Shown: positions 49,656-61,575 of the stretch, piece by piece
Layout of the letters: each line of letters opens with the position of its first letter
How positions within the stretch are numbered: position 1 is the stretch's first letter
DNA from: Mimachlamys varia
Lineage: Eukaryota > Mollusca > Bivalvia > Pectinida > Pectinidae
Length of the DNA stretch: 64,000 nt
NCBI GenBank assembly: GCA_947623455.1
Contig: OX392536.1
Location: forward strand, 7,311,282 to 7,375,281
Direction of reading: 5' to 3'
Position numbers and translations under genes: made by a program
Notes under the pieces: generated by a model
Told to the model about the DNA's origin: nothing
The model's database searches: none
Seen by the model: only the letters and a program-made list of their open reading frames with translations

Positions 49656-52314
49656 GATGGAAACTTCGATTTCTAAAACCAACGTAATCTCATCTCTGCT
49701 CTAAGCTCTAAGATGGAAACTTCGATTTCTAAAACCAACGTAATCCTGTCTGCTCTAAGATAGAAACTTCGATTTCTAAAACCTACGTAATTCCATCTCT
49801 GCTCTAAGATAGAAATTCCGATTTATAAAACCAACGTTATCCTGTCTGCTCTAAGATAGAAACTTCGATTTCTAAAACCAACGTAATCCTGTCTGCTCTA
49901 AGATAGAAACTTTGATTTCTAAAACCAACGTAATCTCATCTCTACTCTAAGATAGAAACTCCGATTTCTAAAACCAACGTAATCTCATCTCTACTCTAAG
50001 ATAGAAACTTTGATTTCTAAAACCAACGTAATCCTGTCTGCTCTAAGATAGAAACTTCGATTTCTAAAACCAACGTAATTCCATCTCTGTTCTAAGATAG
50101 AAACTTCGATTTCTAAAACCAACGTTATTCCATCTCTGCTCTAAGATAGAAACTCCGATTTCTAAAACCAACGCAATTCCATCTCTGCTCTAAGATAGAA
50201 ACTCCGATTTCTAAAACCAACGTAATTCCATCTCTGTTCTAAGATAGAAACTTCGATTTCTAAAACCAACGTAATTCCATCTCTGCTCTAAGATAGAAAC
50301 TCCGATTTCTAAAACCAACGTAATCCTGTCTGCTCTAAGATAGAAACTCCGATTTCTAAAACCAATGTTATCCTATTTCTGCTCTTAGATAGAAACTTTG
50401 ATTTCTAAAACCTACGTTATCCTGTCTGCTCTAAGATAGAATTTTCGATTTCTAAAACCAACGTAAACCTGTCTGCTCTAAGATACAAACTTCGATTTCT
50501 AAAATAACGTATTCCTTTCTCTGCTCTAAGATAGAAACTTCGATTTCTAAAACCAACGTAATCCCATCTCTGCTCTAAGATAGAAACTTCGATTTCTAAA
50601 ATCAACATAATCCTCTGCTCTTAGATAGAAACCTCGATTTCTAAAACCAACGTAATCCTGTCTGCTCTAAGATAGAAACTTCGATTTCTAAAACCAACGT
50701 AATCCTGTCTGCTCTAAGATAGAAACTCCGATTTCTAAAACCAACGTAATCCTGTCTGCTCTAAGATAGAAACTTTGATTTCTAAAACCAACGTAATCCT
50801 TTCTCTGCTCTTCTGCTCTAAGATGGAAACTTCGATTTCTAAAACCAACGTAATCCTGTCTGCTCTAAGATAGAAACTTCGATTTCTAAAACCTACGTAA
50901 TTCCATCTCTGCTCTAAGATAGAAATTCCGATTTATAAAACCAACGTTATCCTGTCTGCTCTAAGATAGAAACTTTGATTTCTAAAACCAACGTAATCCT
51001 GTCTGCTCTAAGATAGAAACTTCGATTTCTAAAACCAACGTAATCTCATCTCTACTCTAAGATAGAAACTTCGATTTCTAAAACCAACGTAATCCTGTCT
51101 GCTCTAAGATAGAAACTTCGATTTCTAAAACCAACGTAATCCTCTACTCTAAGATAGAAACTTTGATTTCTAAAACCAACGTAATCCTATGTCTGCTCTA
51201 AGATAGAAACTTCGATTTCTAAAACCAACGTCATTCCATCTCTGCTCTAAGATAGAAACTTCGATTTCTAAAACCAACGTAATTCGATCTCTGCTCTAAG
51301 ATAGAAACTTCGATTTCTAAAACCAACGTAATCTTATGTCTGCTCCAAGATAGAAACTTCGATTTCTAAAACCAACGTAATTCCATCTCTGTTCTAAGAT
51401 AGAAACTTCGATTTCTAAAACCAACGTAATCCTGTCTGCTCTAAGATAGAAACTCCGATTTCTAAAACCAACGTAATTCCATCTCTGCTCTAAGATAGAA
51501 ACTCCGATTTCTAAAACCAACGTAATTCCATCTCTGTTCTAAGATAGAAACTTCGATTTCTAAAACCAACGTAATTCCATCTCTGCTCTAAGATAGAAAC
51601 TTCGATTTCTAAAACCAACGTAATTCCATCTCTGCTCTAAGATAGAAACTCCGATTTCTAAAACCAACGTAATTCCATCTCTGTTCTAAGATAGAAACTT
51701 CGATTTCTAAAACCAACGTAATCCTGTCTGCTCTAAGATAGAAACTCCGATTTCTAAAACCAATGTTATCCTATTTCTGCTCTTAGATAGAAACTTTGAT
51801 TTCTAAAACCTACGTTATCCTGTCTGCTCTAAGATAGAATTTTCGATTTCTAAAACCAACGTAAACCTGTCTGCTCTAAGATAGAAACTTCGATTTCTAA
51901 AATAACGTATTCCTTTCTCTGCTCTAAGATAGAAACTTCGATTTCTAAAACCAACGTAATCCAATCTCTGCTCTAGGATAGAAAATTGATTTCTAAAACC
52001 AACGTAATCCTGTCTGCTCTTAGATAGAAACTTCGATTTCTAAAACCAACGTAATCCCATCTCTGCTCTAAGATAGAAACTTCGATTTTTAAAATCAACA
52101 TAATCCTCTGCTCTTAGATAGAAACTTCGATTTCTAAAACCAACGTAATCCTGTCTGCTCTAAGATAGAAACTTCGATTTCTAAAACCAACGTAATCCTG
52201 TCTGCTCTAAGATAGAAACTCCGATTTCTAAAACCAACGTAATCCTGTCTGCTCTAAGATAGAAACTTCGATTTCTAAAACCAACGTAATCCTTTCTCTG
52301 CTCTTCTGCTCTAA
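49656..52314 (+). repeat. Composite HOR, copy 2 (1,166 + 1,493 bp)
   Basis: Boundaries at 49656, 50822 and 52315. Compared with 46901-49655 it is 96 bp shorter, one 49-bp and one 47-bp monomer, which were lost separately before and after the 'ctctagg' monomer at 51975. The 50.4-52.3 kb part recurs at 61.2-63.07 kb at offset 10,754. Confidence 0.86.
51138..51349 (+). repeat. 212-bp private-linker block, copy 4
   Basis: Exactly 2,755 bp after copy 3, with 'ctccaag' and 'aatcctatg'. It is followed by 'aattccatctctgttc' where copy 3 has 'ctctgctc'. Confidence 0.88.
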
Positions 52315-55300
52315 GATGGAAACTTCGATTTCTAAAACCAACGTAATCCTGTCTGCTCTAAGATAGAAACTTCGATTTCTAAAACCTACGTAATTCCATC
52401 TCTGCTCTAAGATAGAAATTCCGATTTATAAAACCAACGTTATCCTGTCTGCTCTAAGATAGAAACTTTGATTTCTAAAACCAACGTAATCCTGTCTGCT
52501 CTAAGATAGAAACTTCGATTTCTAAAACCAACGTAATCTCATCTCTACTCTAAGATAGAAACTTCGATTTCTAAAACCAACGTAATCCTGTCTGCTCTAA
52601 GATAGAAACTCCGATTTCTAAAACCAACGTAATTCCATCTCTGTTCTAAGATAGAAACTTCGATTTCTAAAACCAACGTAATTCCATCTCTGCTCTAAGA
52701 TAGAAACTCCGATTTCTAAAACCAACGTAATCCTGTCTGCTCTAAGATAGAAACTTCGATTTCTAAAACCAATGTTATCCTATTTCTGCTCTTAGATAGA
52801 AACTTTGATTTCTAAAACCTAAGTTATCCTGTCTGCTCTAAGATAGAATTTTCGATTTCTAAAACCAACGTAAACCTGTCTGCTCTAAGATAGAAACTTC
52901 GATTTCTAAAACCAACGTAATCCCATCTCTGCTCTAAGATAGAAACTTCGATTTCTAAAATCAACATAATCCTCTGCTCTTAGATAGAAACTTCGATTTC
53001 TAAAACCAACGTAATCCTGTCTGCTCTAAGATAGAAACTTCGATTTCTAAAACCAACGTAATCCTGTCTGCTCTAAGATAGAAACTCCGATTTCTAAAAC
53101 CAACGTAATCCTGTCTGCTCTAAGATAGAAACTTTGATTTCTAAAACCAACGTAATCCTTTCTCTGCTCTTCTGCTCTAAGATGGAAACTTCGATTTCTA
53201 AAACCAACGTAATCTCATCTCTGCTCTAAGCTCTAAGATGGAAACTTCGATTTCTAAAACCAACGTAATCCTGTCTGCTCTAAGATAGAAACTTCGATTT
53301 CTAAAACCTACGTAATTCCATCTCTGCTCTAAGATAGAAACTCCGATTTCTAAAACCAACGTAATTCCATCTCTACTCTAAGATAGAAACTTCGATTTCT
53401 AAAACCAACGTAATCCTGTCTGCTCTAAGATAGAAACTTCGATTTCTAAAACCAACGTAATTCCATCTCTGCTCTAAGATAGAAACTTCGATTTCTAAAA
53501 CCAACGTAATTCCATCTCTGCTCTAAGATAGAAACTCCGATTTCTAAAACCAACGTAATTCCATCTCTGTTCTAAGATAGAAACTTCGATTTCTAAAACC
53601 AACGTAATTCCATCTCTGCTCTAAGATAGAAACTCCGATTTCTAAAACCAACGTAATCCTGTCTGCTCTAAGATAGAAACTCCGATTTCTAAAACCAATG
53701 TTATCCTATTTCTGCTCTTAGATAGAAACTTTGATTTCTAAAACCTACGTTATCCTGTCTGCTCTAAGATAGAATTTTCGATTTCTAAAACCAACGTAAA
53801 CCTGTCTGCTCTAAGATACAAACTTCGATTTCTAAAATAACGTATTCCTTTCTCTGCTCTAAGATAGAAACTTCGATTTCTAAAACCAACGTAATCCAAT
53901 CTCTGCTCTAGGATAGAAAATTGATTTCTAAAACCAACGTAATCCTGTCTGCTCTTAGATAGAAACTTCGATTTCTAAAACCAACGTAATCCCATCTCTG
54001 CTCTAAGATAGAAACTTCGATTTCTAAAATCAACATAATCCTCTGCTCTTAGATAGAAACTTCGATTTCTAAAACCAACGTAATCCTGTCTGCTCTAAGA
54101 TAGAAACTTCGATTTCTAAAACCAACGTAATCCTGTCTGCTCTAAGATAGAAACTCCGATTTCTAAAACCAACGTAATCCTGTCTGCTCTAAGATAGAAA
54201 CTTTGATTTCTAAAACCAACGTAATCCTTTCTCTGCTCTTCTGCTCTAAGATGGAAACTTCGATTTCTAAAACCAACGTAATCTCATCTCTGCTCTAAGC
54301 TCTAAGATGGAAACTTCGATTTCTAAAACCAACGTAATCCTGTCTGCTCTAAGATAGAAACTTCGATTTCTAAAACCTACGTAATTCCATCTCTGCTCTA
54401 AGATAGAAATTCCGATTTATAAAACCAACGTTTTCCTGTCTGCTCTAAGATAGAAACTTCGATTTCTAAAACCAACGTAATCCTGTCTGCTCTAAGATAG
54501 AAACTTTGATTTCTAAAACCAACGTAATCTCATCTCTACTCTAAGATAGAAACTCCGATTTCTAAAACCAACGTAATCTCATCTCTACTCTAAGATAGAA
54601 ACTTTGATTTCTAAAACCAACGTAATCCTGTCTGCTCTAAGATAGAAATTTCGATTTCTAAAACCAACGTAATTCCATCTCTGTTCTAAGATAGAAACTT
54701 CGATTTCTAAAACCAACGTAATTCCATCTCTGCTCTAAGATAGAAACTTCGATTTCTAAAACCAACGCAATTCCATCTCTGCTCTAAGATAGAAACTCCG
54801 ATTTCTAAAACCAACGTAATTCCATCTCTGTTCTAAGATAGAAACTTCGATTTCTAAAACCAACGTAATTCCATCTCTGCTCTAAGATAGAAACTCCGAT
54901 TTCTAAAACCAACGTAATCCTGTCTGCTCTAAGATAGAAACTCCGATTTCTAAAACCAATGTTATCCTATTTCTGCTCTTAGATAGAAACTTTGATTTCT
55001 AAAACCTACGTTATCCTGTCTGCTCTAAGATAGAATTTTCGATTTCTAAAACCAACGTAAACCTGTCTGCTCTAAGATACAAACTTCGATTTCTAAAATA
55101 ACGTATTCCTTTCTCTGCTCTAAGATAGAAACTTCGATTTCTAAAACCAACGTAATCCCATCTCTGCTCTAAGATAGAAACTTCGATTTCTAAAATCAAC
55201 ATAATCCTCTGCTCTTAGATAGAAACCTCGATTTCTAAAACCAACGTAATCCTGTCTGCTCTAAGTTAGAAACTTCGATTTCTAAAACCAACGTAATCCT

Positions 55301-55368
55301 GTCTGCTCTAAGATAGAAACTTTGATTTCTAAAACCAACGTAATCCTTTCTCTGCTCTTCTGCTCTAA
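52315..55368 (+). repeat. Composite HOR (866 + 1,069 + 1,119 bp)
   Basis: Boundaries at 52315, 53181, 54250 and 55369. It matches 44.97-47.9 kb at offset 7,349 and 42.7-44.9 kb at offset 10,450. The last unit is 1,119 rather than 1,166 bp: one 47-bp monomer is missing just before the boundary. 'ctaagttagaaac' (about 55,263) is a private change repeated near 56,383. Confidence 0.86.
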
Positions 55369-58300
55369 GATGGAAACTTCGATTTCTAAAACCAACGTAA
55401 TCTCATCTCTGCTCTAAGCTCTAAGATGGAAACTTCGATTTCTAAAACCAACGTAATCCTGTCTGCTCTAAGATAGAAACTTCGATTTCTAAAACCTACG
55501 TAATTCCATCTCTGCTCTAAGATAGAAATTCCGATTTATAAAACCAACGTTTTCCTGTCTGCTCTAAGATAGAAACTTCGATTTCTAAAACCAACGTAAT
55601 CCTGTCTGCTCTAAGATAGAAACTTTGATTTCTAAAACCAACGTAATCTCATCTCTACTCTAAGATAGAAACTCCGATTTCTAAAACCAACGTAATCTCA
55701 TCTCTACTCTAAGATAGAAACTTTGATTTCTAAAACCAACGTAATCCTGTCTGCTCTAAGATAGAAATTTCGATTTCTAAAACCAACGTAATTCCATCTC
55801 TGTTCTAAGATAGAAACTTCGATTTCTAAAACCAACGTAATTCCATCTCTGCTCTAAGATAGAAACTTCGATTTCTAAAACCAACGCAATTCCATCTCTG
55901 CTCTAAGATAGAAACTCCGATTTCTAAAACCAACGTAATTCCATCTCTGTTCTAAGATAGAAACTTCGATTTCTAAAACCAACGTAATTCCATCTCTGCT
56001 CTAAGATAGAAACTCCGATTTCTAAAACCAACGTAATCCTGTCTGCTCTAAGATAGAAACTCCGATTTCTAAAACCAATGTTATCCTATTTCTGCTCTTA
56101 GATAGAAACTTTGATTTCTAAAACCTACGTTATCCTGTCTGCTCTAAGATAGAATTTTCGATTTCTAAAACCAACGTAAACCTGTCTGCTCTAAGATACA
56201 AACTTCGATTTCTAAAATAACGTATTCCTTTCTCTGCTCTAAGATAGAAACTTCGATTTCTAAAACCAACGTAATCCCATCTCTGCTCTAAGATAGAAAC
56301 TTCGATTTCTAAAATCAACATAATCCTCTGCTCTTAGATAGAAACCTCGATTTCTAAAACCAACGTAATCCTGTCTGCTCTAAGTTAGAAACTTCGATTT
56401 CTAAAACCAACGTAATCCTGTCTGCTCTAAGATAGAAACTCCGATTTCTAAAACCAACGTAATCCTGTCTGCTCTAAGATAGAAACTTCGATTTCTAAAA
56501 CCAACGTAATCCTTTCTCTGCTCTTCTGCTCTAAGATGGAAACTTCGATTTCTAAAACCAACGTAATCCTGTCTGCTCTAAGATAGAAACTTCGATTTCT
56601 AAAACCTACGTAATTCCATCTCTGCTCTAAGATAGAAATTCCGATTTATAAAACCAACGTTATCCTGTCTGCTCTAAGATAGAAACTTTGATTTCTAAAA
56701 CCAACGTAATCCTGTCTGCTCTAAGATAGAAACTTCGATTTCTAAAACCAACGTAATCTCATCTCTACTCTAAGATAGAAACTTCGATTTCTAAAACCAA
56801 CGTAATCCTGTCTGCTCTAAGATAGAAACTTCGATTTCTAAAACCAACGTAATCCTCTACTCTAAGATAGAAACTTTGATTTCTAAAACCAACGTAATCC
56901 TATGTCTGCTCTAAGATAGAAACTTCGATTTCTAAAACCAACGTCATTCCATCTCTGCTCTAAGATAGAAACTTCGATTTCTAAAACCAACGTAATTCGA
57001 TCTCTGCTCTAAGATAGAAACTTCGATTTCTAAAACCAACGTAATCTTATGTCTGCTCCAAGATAGAAACTTCGATTTCTAAAACCAACGTCATTCCATC
57101 TCTGCTCTAAGATAGAAACTTCGATTTCTAAAACCAACGTAATCCTGTCTGCTCTAAGATAGAAACTCCGATTTCTAAAACCAACGTAATTCCATCTCTG
57201 CTCTAAGATAGAAACTCCGATTTCTAAAACCAACGTAATTCCATCTCTGTTCTAAGATAGAAACTTCGATTTCTAAAACCAACGTAATTCCATCTCTGCT
57301 CTAAGATAGAAACTTCGATTTCTAAAACCAACGTAATTCCATCTCTGCTCTAAGATAGAAACTCCGATTTCTAAAACCAACGTAATTCCATCTCTGTTCT
57401 AAGATAGAAACTTCGATTTCTAAAACCAACGTAATTCCATCTCTGCTCTAAGATAGAAACTCCGATTTCTAAAACCAACGTAATCCTGTCTGCTCTAAGA
57501 TAGAAACTCCGATTTCTAAAACCAATGTTATCCTATTTCTGCTCTTAGATAGAAACTTTGATTTCTAAAACCTACGTTATCCTGTCTGCTCTAAGATAGA
57601 ATTTTCGATTTCTAAAACCAACGTAAACCTGTCTGCTCTAAGATACAAACTTCGATTTCTAAAATAACGTATTCCTTTCTCTGCTCTAAGATAGAAACTT
57701 CGATTTCTAAAACCAACGTAATCCAATCTCTGCTCTAGGATAGAAAATTGATTTCTAAAACCAACGTAATCCTGTCTGCTCTTAGATAGAAACTTCGATT
57801 TCTAAAACCAACGTAATCCCATCTCTGCTCTAAGATAGAAACTTCGATTTTTAAAATCAACATAATCCTCTGCTCTTAGATAGAAACTTCGATTTCTAAA
57901 ACCAACGTAATCCTGTCTGCTCTAAGATAGAAACTTCGATTTCTAAAACCAACGTAATCCTGTCTGCTCTAAGATAGAAACTCCGATTTCTAAAACCAAC
58001 GTAATCCTGTCTGCTCTAAGATAGAAACTCCGATTTCTAAAACCAACGTAATCCTGTCTGCTCTAAGATAGAAACTTCGATTTCTAAAACCAACGTAATC
58101 CTGTCTGCTCTAAGATAGAAACTCCGATTTATAAAACCAACGTTATCCTGTCTGCTCTAAGATAGAAACTTCGATTTCTAAAACCAACGTAATCCTGTCT
58201 GCTCTAAGATAGAAACTTTGATTTCTAAAACCAACGTAATCTCATCTCTACTCTAAGATAGAAACTCCGATTTCTAAAACCAACGTAATCTCATCTCTAC

Positions 58301-59127
58301 TCTAAGATAGAAACTTTGATTTCTAAAACCAACGTAATCCTGTCTGCTCTAAGATAGAAACTTCGATTTCTAAAACCAACGTAATTCCATCTCTGTTCTA
58401 AGATAGAAACTTCGATTTCTAAAACCAACGTTATTCCATCTCTGCTCTAAGATAGAAACTTCGATTTCTAAAACCAACGCAATTCCATCTCTGCTCTAAG
58501 ATAGAAACTCCGATTTCTAAAACCAACGTAATTCCATCTCTGTTCTAAGATAGAAACTTCGATTTCTAAAACCAACGTAATTCCATCTCTGCTCTAAGAT
58601 AGAAACTCCGATTTCTAAAACCAACGTAATCCTGTCTGCTCTAAGATAGAAACTCCGATTTCTAAAACCAATGTTATCCTATTTCTGCTCTTAGATAGAA
58701 ACTTTGATTTCTAAAACCTACGTTATCCTGTCTGCTCTAAGATAGAATTTTCGATTTCTAAAACCAACGTAAACCTGTCTGCTCTAAGATACAAACTTCG
58801 ATTTCTAAAATAACGTATTCCTTTCTCTGCTCTAAGATAGAAACTTCGATTTCTAAAACCAACGTAATCCCATCTCTGCTCTAAGATAGAAACTTCGATT
58901 TCTAAAATCAACATAATCCTCTGCTCTTAGATAGAAACCTCGATTTCTAAAACCAACGTAATCCTGTCTGCTCTAAGATAGAAACTTCGATTTCTAAAAC
59001 CAACGTAATCCTGTCTGCTCTAAGATAGAAACTCCGATTTCTAAAACCAACGTAATCCTGTCTGCTCTAAGATAGAAACTTTGATTTCTAAAACCAACGT
59101 AATCCTTTCTCTGCTCTTCTGCTCTAA
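55369..59127 (+). repeat. Composite HOR (1,166 + 2,593 bp) with a lost boundary
   Basis: It follows 46901-49655 at offset 8,468 up to about 58.1 kb. There the expected gatgg boundary is absent. The sequence jumps from an ordinary 'ctccga' monomer into the 3' half of the 'gatttataaaacc' monomer (58,121-58,135), so the unit runs on to 59127. Confidence 0.87.
56851..57062 (+). repeat. 212-bp private-linker block, copy 5
   Basis: 8,468 bp after copy 3; ends in 'ctccaag'. The monomer after it has an extra 'gtcattcc' linker, which appears to be a local copy of the block's own variant. Confidence 0.87.
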
Positions 59128-61575
59128 GATGGAAACTTCGATTTCTAAAACCAACGTAATCCTGTCTGCTCTAAGATAGAAACTTCGATTTCTAAAACCT
59201 ACGTAATTCCATCTCTGCTCTAAGATAGAAATTCCGATTTATAAAACCAACGTTATCCTGTCTGCTCTAAGATAGAAACTTTGATTTCTAAAACCAACGT
59301 AATCCTGTCTGCTCTAAGATAGAAACTTCGATTTCTAAAACCAACGTAATCTCATCTCTACTCTAAGATAGAAACTTCGATTTCTAAAACCAACGTAATC
59401 CTGTCTGCTCTAAGATAGAAACTTCGATTTCTAAAACCAACGTAATCCTCTACTCTAAGATAGAAACTTTGATTTCTAAAACCAACGTAATCCTATGTCT
59501 GCTCTAAGATAGAAACTTCGATTTCTAAAACCAACGTCATTCCATCTCTGCTCTAAGATAGAAACTTCGATTTCTAAAACCAACGTAATTCGATCTCTGC
59601 TCTAAGATAGAAACTTCGATTTCTAAAACCAACGTAATCTTATGTCTGCTCCAAGATAGAAACTTCGATTTCTAAAACCAACGTAATTCCATCTCTGTTC
59701 TAAGATAGAAACTTCGATTTCTAAAACCAACGTAATTCCATCTCTGCTCTAAGATAGAAACTTCGATTTCTAAAACCAACGTAATTCCATCTCTGCTCTA
59801 AGATAGAAACTCCGATTTCTAAAACCAACGTAATTCCATCTCTGTTCTAAGATAGAAACTTCGATTTCTAAAACCAACGTAATTCCATCTCTGCTCTAAG
59901 ATAGAAACTCCGATTTCTAAAACCAACGTAATCCTGTCTGCTCTAAGATAGAAACTCCGATTTCTAAAACCAATGTTATCCTATTTCTGCTCTTAGATAG
60001 AAACTTTGATTTCTAAAACCTACGTTATCCTGTCTGCTCTAAGATAGAATTTTCGATTTCTAAAACCAACGTAAACCTGTCTGCTCTAAGATAGAAACTT
60101 CGATTTCTAAAATAACGTATTCCTTTCTCTGCTCTAAGATAGAAACTTCGATTTCTAAAACCAACGTAATCCAATCTCTGCTCTAGGATAGAAAATTGAT
60201 TTCTAAAACCAACGTAATCCTGTCTGCTCTTAGATAGAAACTTCGATTTCTAAAACCAACGTAATCCCATCTCTGCTCTAAGATAGAAACTTCGATTTTT
60301 AAAATCAACATAATCCTCTGCTCTTAGATAGAAACTTCGATTTCTAAAACCAACGTAATCCTGTCTGCTCTAAGATAGAAACTTCGATTTCTAAAACCAA
60401 CGTAATCCTGTCTGCTCTAAGATAGAAACTCCGATTTCTAAAACCAACGTAATCCTGTCTGCTCTAAGATAGAAACTCCGATTTCTAAAACCAACGTAAT
60501 CCTGTCTGCTCTAAGATAGAAACTTCGATTTCTAAAACCAACGTAATCCTGTCTGCTCTAAGATAGAAACTCCGATTTATAAAACCAACGTTATCCTGTC
60601 TGCTCTAAGATAGAAACTTCGATTTCTAAAACCAACGTAATCCTGTCTGCTCTAAGATAGAAACTTTGATTTCTAAAACCAACGTAATCTCATCTCTACT
60701 CTAAGATAGAAACTCCGATTTCTAAAACCAACGTAATCTCATCTCTACTCTAAGATAGAAACTTTGATTTCTAAAACCAACGTAATCCTGTCTGCTCTAA
60801 GATAGAAACTTCGATTTCTAAAACCAACGTAATTCCATCTCTGTTCTAAGATAGAAACTTCGATTTCTAAAACCAACGTTATTCCATCTCTGCTCTAAGA
60901 TAGAAACTTCGATTTCTAAAACCAACGCAATTCCATCTCTGCTCTAAGATAGAAACTCCGATTTCTAAAACCAACGTAATTCCATCTCTGTTCTAAGATA
61001 GAAACTTCGATTTCTAAAACCAACGTAATTCCATCTCTGCTCTAAGATAGAAACTCCGATTTCTAAAACCAACGTAATCCTGTCTGCTCTAAGATAGAAA
61101 CTCCGATTTCTAAAACCAATGTTATCCTATTTCTGCTCTTAGATAGAAACTTTGATTTCTAAAACCTACGTTATCCTGTCTGCTCTAAGATAGAATTTTC
61201 GATTTCTAAAACCAACGTAAACCTGTCTGCTCTAAGATACAAACTTCGATTTCTAAAATAACGTATTCCTTTCTCTGCTCTAAGATAGAAACTTCGATTT
61301 CTAAAACCAACGTAATCCCATCTCTGCTCTAAGATAGAAACTTCGATTTCTAAAATCAACATAATCCTCTGCTCTTAGATAGAAACCTCGATTTCTAAAA
61401 CCAACGTAATCCTGTCTGCTCTAAGATAGAAACTTCGATTTCTAAAACCAACGTAATCCTGTCTGCTCTAAGATAGAAACTCCGATTTCTAAAACCAACG
61501 TAATCCTGTCTGCTCTAAGATAGAAACTTTGATTTCTAAAACCAACGTAATCCTTTCTCTGCTCTTCTGCTCTAA
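59128..61575 (+). repeat. 2,448-bp HOR with the same lost boundary
   Basis: From about 57.7 to 61.2 kb the sequence repeats at offset 2,448, including the hybrid 'ctccgatttat' monomer at 60,569-60,580. The first part (59128-59655) matches instead at offset 2,593 to 56535. Three monomers (145 bp) were lost between. Confidence 0.86.
59444..59655 (+). repeat. 212-bp private-linker block, copy 6
   Basis: Ends in 'ctccaag' and is followed by 'aattccatctctgttc', as in copy 4, 8,306 bp earlier. Confidence 0.87.
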
